From positions 7,617,071 through 7,681,070 of the forward strand of contig OZ025209.1 of assembly GCA_964019055.1 (NCBI GenBank): 64,000 nucleotides of DNA, written 5' to 3'. This DNA comes from Anthopleura xanthogrammica (taxonomy: Eukaryota > Cnidaria > Anthozoa > Actiniaria > Actiniidae). The first letter of the stretch is position 1; the number at the start of each line of letters is the position of its first letter. Positions 60,154-64,000 of this stretch are shown here, in pieces. The notes below the pieces were generated by a model. The model was not told where the DNA came from and made no database searches. It saw only the letters and a list, made by a program, of their open reading frames with translations. A program made the position numbers and the translations under genes.

Positions 60154-63110
60154 ATGAGCAAAAAGTGGGGGTTTCAGCAAACAGGTCACGCCGTCAGCGA
60201 AAACCTGGTTTTGAGAGCCAAAATGGCCATTTTTCAGTTTTTTGGGCTAAAAAGTTTTTTTTTCCAGCAAAACAGTGTTTTGGACATCCAAAATGTGCTT
60301 TTCTCGGCCAAAACTTGCGTTTAGCAGTGAAAACGTCGTGTTTTGAGCAAAAGAAAATTCTCAGCAAATTTCAGATTTTCTCAGCAAAAAACAGTTTTTT
60401 TGACCAAAAAGCACCTTTACTCAGCCAAAACCGCATTTTTTTTCGCCAAAAAGTCGTGTTTTTATCTCAAGAGGTATTTTCATGAGCAAAAAGTGGGGGT
60501 TTCAGCAAACAGGTCACGCCGTCAGCGAAAAACCTGGTTTTGAGAGCAAAAATGGCCATTTTTCAGTTTTTTGGGCTAAAAAGTTTTTTTTTCCAGCAAA
60601 ACAGTGTTTTGGACATCCAAAATGTGCTTTTCTCGGCCAAAACTTGCGTTTAGCAGTGAAAACGTCGTGTTTTGAGCAAAAGAAAATTCTCAGCAAATTT
60701 CAGATTTTCTCAGCAAAAAACAGTTTTTTTGACCAAAAAGCACCTTTACTCAGCCAAAACCGCATTTTTTTTCGCCAAAAAGTCGTGTTTTTATCTCAAG
60801 AGGTATTTTCATGAGCAAAAAGTGGGGGTTTCAGCAAACAGGTCACGCCGTCAGCGAAAACCTGGTTTTGAGAGCCAAAATGGCCATTTTTCAGTTTTTT
60901 GGGCTAAAAAGTTTTTTTTTCCAGCAAAACAGTGTTTTGGACATCCAAAATGTGCTTTTCTCGGCCAAAACTTGCGTTTAGCAGTGAAAACGTCGTGTTT
61001 TGAGCAAAAGAAAATTCTCAGCAAATTTCAGATTTTCTCAGCAAAAAACAGTTTTTTTGACCAAAAAGCACCTTTACTCAGCCAAAACCGCATTTTTTTT
61101 CGCCAAAAAGTCGTGTTTTTATCTCAAGAGGTATTTTCATGAGCAAAAAGTGGGGGTTTCAGCAAACAGGTCACGCCGTCAGCGAAAACCTGGTTTTGAG
61201 AGCCAAAATGGCCATTTTTCAGTTTTTTGGGCTAAAAAGTTTTTTTTTCCAGCAAAACAGTGTTTTGGACATCCAAAATGTGCTTTTCTCGGCCAAAACT
61301 TGCGTTTAGCAGTGAAAACGTCGTGTTTTGAGCAAAAGAAAATTCTCAGCAAATTTCAGATTTTCTCAGCAAAAAACAGTTTTTTTGACCAAAAAGCACC
61401 TTTACTCAGCCAAAACCGCATTTTTTTTCGCCAAAAAGTCGTGTTTTTATCTAAGAGGTATTTTCATGAGCAAAAAGTGGGGGTTTCAGCAAACAGGTCA
61501 CGCCGTCAGCGAAAAACCTGGTTTTGAGAGCAAAAATGGCCATTTTTCAGTTTTTTGGGCTAAAAAGTTGTTTTTTCCAGCAAAACAGTGTTTTGGACAT
61601 CCAAAATGTGCTTTTCTCGGCCAAAACTTGCGTTTAGCAGTGAAAACGTCGTGTTTTGAGCAAAAGAAAATTCTCAGCAAATTTCAGATTTTCTCAGCAA
61701 AAAACAGTTTTTTTGACCAAAAAGCACCTTTACTCAGCCAAAACCGCATTTTTTTTCGCCAAAAAGTCGTGTTTTTATCTCAAGAGGTATTTTCATGAGC
61801 AAAAAGTGGGGGTTTCAGCAAACAGGTCACGCCGTCAGCGAAAAACCTGGTTTTGAGAGCCAAAATGGCCATTTTTCAGTTTTTTGGGCTAAAAAGTTTT
61901 TTTTTCCAGCAAAACAGTGTTTTGGACATCCAAAATGTGCTTTTCTCGGCCAAAACTTGCGTTTAGCAGTGAAAACGTCGTGTTTTGAGCAAAAGAAAAT
62001 TCTCAGCAAATTTCAGATTTTCTCAGCAAAAAACAGTTTTTTTGACCAAAAAGCACCTTTACTCAGCCAAAACCGCATTTTTTTTCGCCAAAAAGTCGTG
62101 TTTTTATCTCAAGAGGTATTTTCATGAGCAAAAAGTGGGGGTTTCAGCAAACAGGTCACGCCGTCAGCGAAAACCTGGTTTTGAGAGCCAAAATGGCCAT
62201 TTTTCAGTTTTTTGGGCTAAAAAGTTTTTTTTTCCAGCAAAACAGTGTTTTGGACATCCAAAATGTGCTTTTCTCGGCCAAAACTTGCGTTTAGCAGTGA
62301 AAACGTCGTGTTTTGAGCAAAAGAAAATTCTCAGCAAATTTCAGATTTTCTCAGCAAAAAACAGTTTTTTTGACCAAAAAGCACCTTTACTCAGCCAAAA
62401 CCGCATTTTTTTTCGCCAAAAAGTCGTGTTTTTATCTCAAGAGGTATTTTCATGAGCAAAAAGTGGGGGTTTCAGCAAACAGGTCACGCCGTCAGCGAAA
62501 AACCTGGTTTTGAGAGCAAAAATGGCCATTTTTCAGTTTTTTGGGCTAAAAAGTTGTTTTTTCCAGCAAAACAGTGTTTTGGACATCCAAAATGTGCTTT
62601 TCTCGGCCAAAACTTGCGTTTAGCAGTGAAAACGTCGTGTTTTGAGCAAAAGAAAATTCTCAGCAAATTTCAGATTTTCTCAGCAAAAAACAGTTTTTTT
62701 GACCAAAAAGCACCTTTACTCAGCCAAAAGCGCATTTTTTTTCGCCAAAAAGTCGTGTTTTTATCTCAAGAGGTATTTTCATGAGCAAAAAGTGGGGGTT
62801 TCAGCAAACAGGTCACGCCGTCAGCGAAAAACCTGGTTTTGAGAGCCAAAATGGCCATTTTTCAGTTTTTTGGGCTAAAAAGTTTTTTTTTCCAGCAAAA
62901 CAGTGTTTTGGACATCCAAAATGTGCTTTTCTCGGCCAAAACTTGCGTTTAGCAGTGAAAACGTCGTGTTTTGAGCAAAAGAAAATTCTCAGCAAATTTC
63001 AGATTTTCTCAGCAAAAAAACAGTTTTTTTGACCAAAAAGCACCTTTACTCAGCCAAAACCGCATTTTTTTTCGCCAAAAAGTCGTGTTTTTATCTCAAG
63101 AGGTATTTTC
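60154..63110 (+). repeat. ~985-bp trimer, three copies
   Basis: Member 1 (60154, 61139, 62124) has gcgaaaacctgg, one A short. Member 2 (60482, 61466, 62452) has gagagcaaaaatgg, and the last two also have T2GT6. Member 3 (60811, 61795, 62781) is variable. Steps between like members are 984-986 bp. The copy at 61139 is also short by one C in atctaagagg near 61452. Confidence 0.85.
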
Positions 63111-63768
63111 ATGAGCAAAAAGTGGGGGTTTCAGCAAACAGGTCACGCCGTCAGCGAAAAACCTGGTTTTGAGAGCCAAAATGGCCATTTTTCAGTTTTT
63201 TGGGCTAAAAAGTTGTTTTTTCCAGCAAAACAGTGTTTTGGACATCCAAAATGTGCTTTTCTCGGCCAAAACTTGCGTTTAGCAGTGAAAACGTCGTGTT
63301 TTGAGCAAAAGAAAATTCTCAGCAAACTTCAGATTTTCTCAGCAAAAAACAGTTTTTTTGACCAAAAAGCACCTTTACTCAGCCAAAACCGCATTTTTTT
63401 TCGCCAAAAAGTCGTGTTTTTATCTCAAGAGGTATTTTCATGAGCAAAAAGTGGGGGTTTCAGCAAACAGGTCACGCCATCAGCGAAAAACCTGGTTTTG
63501 AGAGCCAAAATGGCCATTTTTCAGTTTTTTGGGCTAAAAAGTTTTTTTTTCCAGCAAAACAGTGTTTTGGACATCCAAAATGTGCTTTTCTCGGCCAAAA
63601 CTTGCGTTTAGCAGTGAAAACGTCGTGTTTTGAGCAAAAGAAAATTCTCAGCAAATTTCAGATTTTCTCAGCAAAAAACAGTTTTTTTGACCAAAAAGCA
63701 CCTTTACTCAGCCAAAAGCGCATTTTTTTTCGCCAAAAAGTCGTGTTTTTATCTCAAGAGGTATTTTC
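63111..63768 (+). repeat. Two monomers at right end of full copies
   Basis: The copy at 63111 has T2GT6 and gcaaacttcag near 63324. The copy at 63440 has cgccatcagc (A at 63479). Both are 329 bp. Confidence 0.9.
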
Positions 63769-64000
63769 ATGAGCAAAAAGTGGGGGTTTCAGCAAACAGG
63801 TCACGCCGTCAGCGAAAAACCTGGTTTTGAGAGCCAAAATGGCCATTTTTCAGTTTTTTGGGCTAAAAAGTTTTTTTTTCCAGCAAAACAGTGTTTTGGA
63901 CATCCAAAATGTGCTTTTCTCGGCCAAAACTTGCGTTTAGCAGTGAAAACGTCGTGTTTTGAGCAAAAGAAAATTCTCAGCAAATTTCAGATTTTCTCAG
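63769..64000 (+). repeat. Partial satellite monomer at right window edge
   Basis: These are the first 232 bp of a monomer with the ordinary sequence. The array continues past the window. Confidence 0.95.

Larger units (their letters stand above)
1..64000 (+). repeat. Tandem satellite array, ~329-bp monomer, about 193 full copies
   Basis: Every part of the window aligns to one monomer of about 329 bp. The phase point ATGAGC recurs at 251, 578, 907, 1236, 1565 and so on to 63769, with steps of 326-331 bp apart from one 349-bp step at 42042. All copies lie in the same orientation; no inversion, transposon or unique spacer was seen. Neighbouring copies differ by only a few bases by eye, mostly single substitutions plus length changes in T runs. 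Because 329 is not a multiple of three, no reading frame can run along the array, so it is not the inside of a repetitive gene. Long homogeneous arrays with higher-order structure are known from eukaryotic heterochromatin; that setting is inferred, since both ends of the window lie inside the array. Confidence 0.98.

Noticed and set aside
251..63768. Recurrent 110-codon frames on the + strand, each starting at the monomer's ATGAGC
   Set aside because: They recur because the monomer recurs. The 329-bp period puts successive copies in different frames, and T-run indels break them often. Most recurrent variants (H-A-V/H-T-V, F-L, N-K, N-D, S-R, K-N, P-S) change the residue. The product is a low-complexity F/K/S/Q sequence with no recognisable domain.
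112..63830. Recurrent 66-codon frames on the + strand and 60-codon frames on the - strand
   Set aside because: They overlap the 110-codon frames within the same monomer, and both strands stay open. This is the mark of a stop-poor repeat and not of genes.
1..64000. CRISPR array
   Set aside because: The repeat unit is about 329 bp with no unique spacers between copies, and no cas gene is present.
1..64000. Tandem gene array (rDNA, 5S, histone, snRNA)
   Set aside because: No conserved rRNA or tRNA sequence, RNA polymerase III boxes or histone-like frame was recognised in the monomer.
1..64000. LTR, transposon or terminal-repeat structure
   Set aside because: No polyprotein, transposase, target-site duplication or inverted termini. 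All copies join head to tail in one orientation.

Overview
The whole window is one uninterrupted satellite-DNA array. A monomer of about 329 bp (roughly 38% G+C by hand count of a reference copy) repeats head to tail in one orientation from the first base to the last. Taking the recurrent ATGAGC as the phase point, the first full monomer starts at 251 and the last phase point is at 63769, giving about 193 complete monomers plus a 250-bp partial copy on the left and a 232-bp partial copy on the right. No array edge, unique sequence, transposon, RNA gene or credible protein gene was seen. An array of this length with higher-order structure is typical of eukaryotic heterochromatin (centromeric, pericentromeric or subtelomeric). 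The sequence gives no reliable clue to the species, and the chromosomal role is inference.

The monomer is itself built from degenerate units of about 20 bp (16 segments, eight of them exactly 20 bp). Each typically carries a run of A near its start and a run of T about 10 bp later. A clean extra 20-bp unit inserted at 42251-42290 shows that this small unit is still a unit of duplication. Segments 1-3 (the first 63 bp) are richer in G+C (about 49%) and include a G5 run; the rest is A/T-tract DNA (about 35%). There is a perfect 14-bp palindrome and several hairpin-like A-run/T-run dyads.

Layout by variant content: 1-1564, ordinary copies; 1565-15393, a domain marked by a CpG-to-CpA variant, a three-marker 'B' monomer type, T6C5 tracts and a five-monomer block duplicated at a 2634-bp offset; 15394-18353, a four-monomer unit copied with one extra monomer; 19999-21972, a 658-bp dimer in three copies; 21973-23945, copies related at 1315 bp; 23946 and 28551, twin monomers sharing four private changes 4605 bp apart; 26577-28550, a 987-bp trimer in two copies; 35459-37434, a 988-bp unit in two copies; 40396-42719, a rearranged patch with a divergent monomer and the 20-bp insertion; 50283-52263, six monomers of a distinct subfamily; 55223-58183, a 987-bp trimer grading into a 658-bp dimer; 60154-63110, an approximately 985-bp trimer in three copies. 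The intervals between hold monomers with scattered variants.

There are no genes to work together here. What the window records is array evolution: local unequal exchange making 2- to 8-monomer higher-order units, conversion-like mosaics inside monomers, and slippage in homopolymer tracts. Open frames of 110, 66 and 60 codons recur in every monomer, but they are judged a by-product of a stop-poor repeat and not genes.
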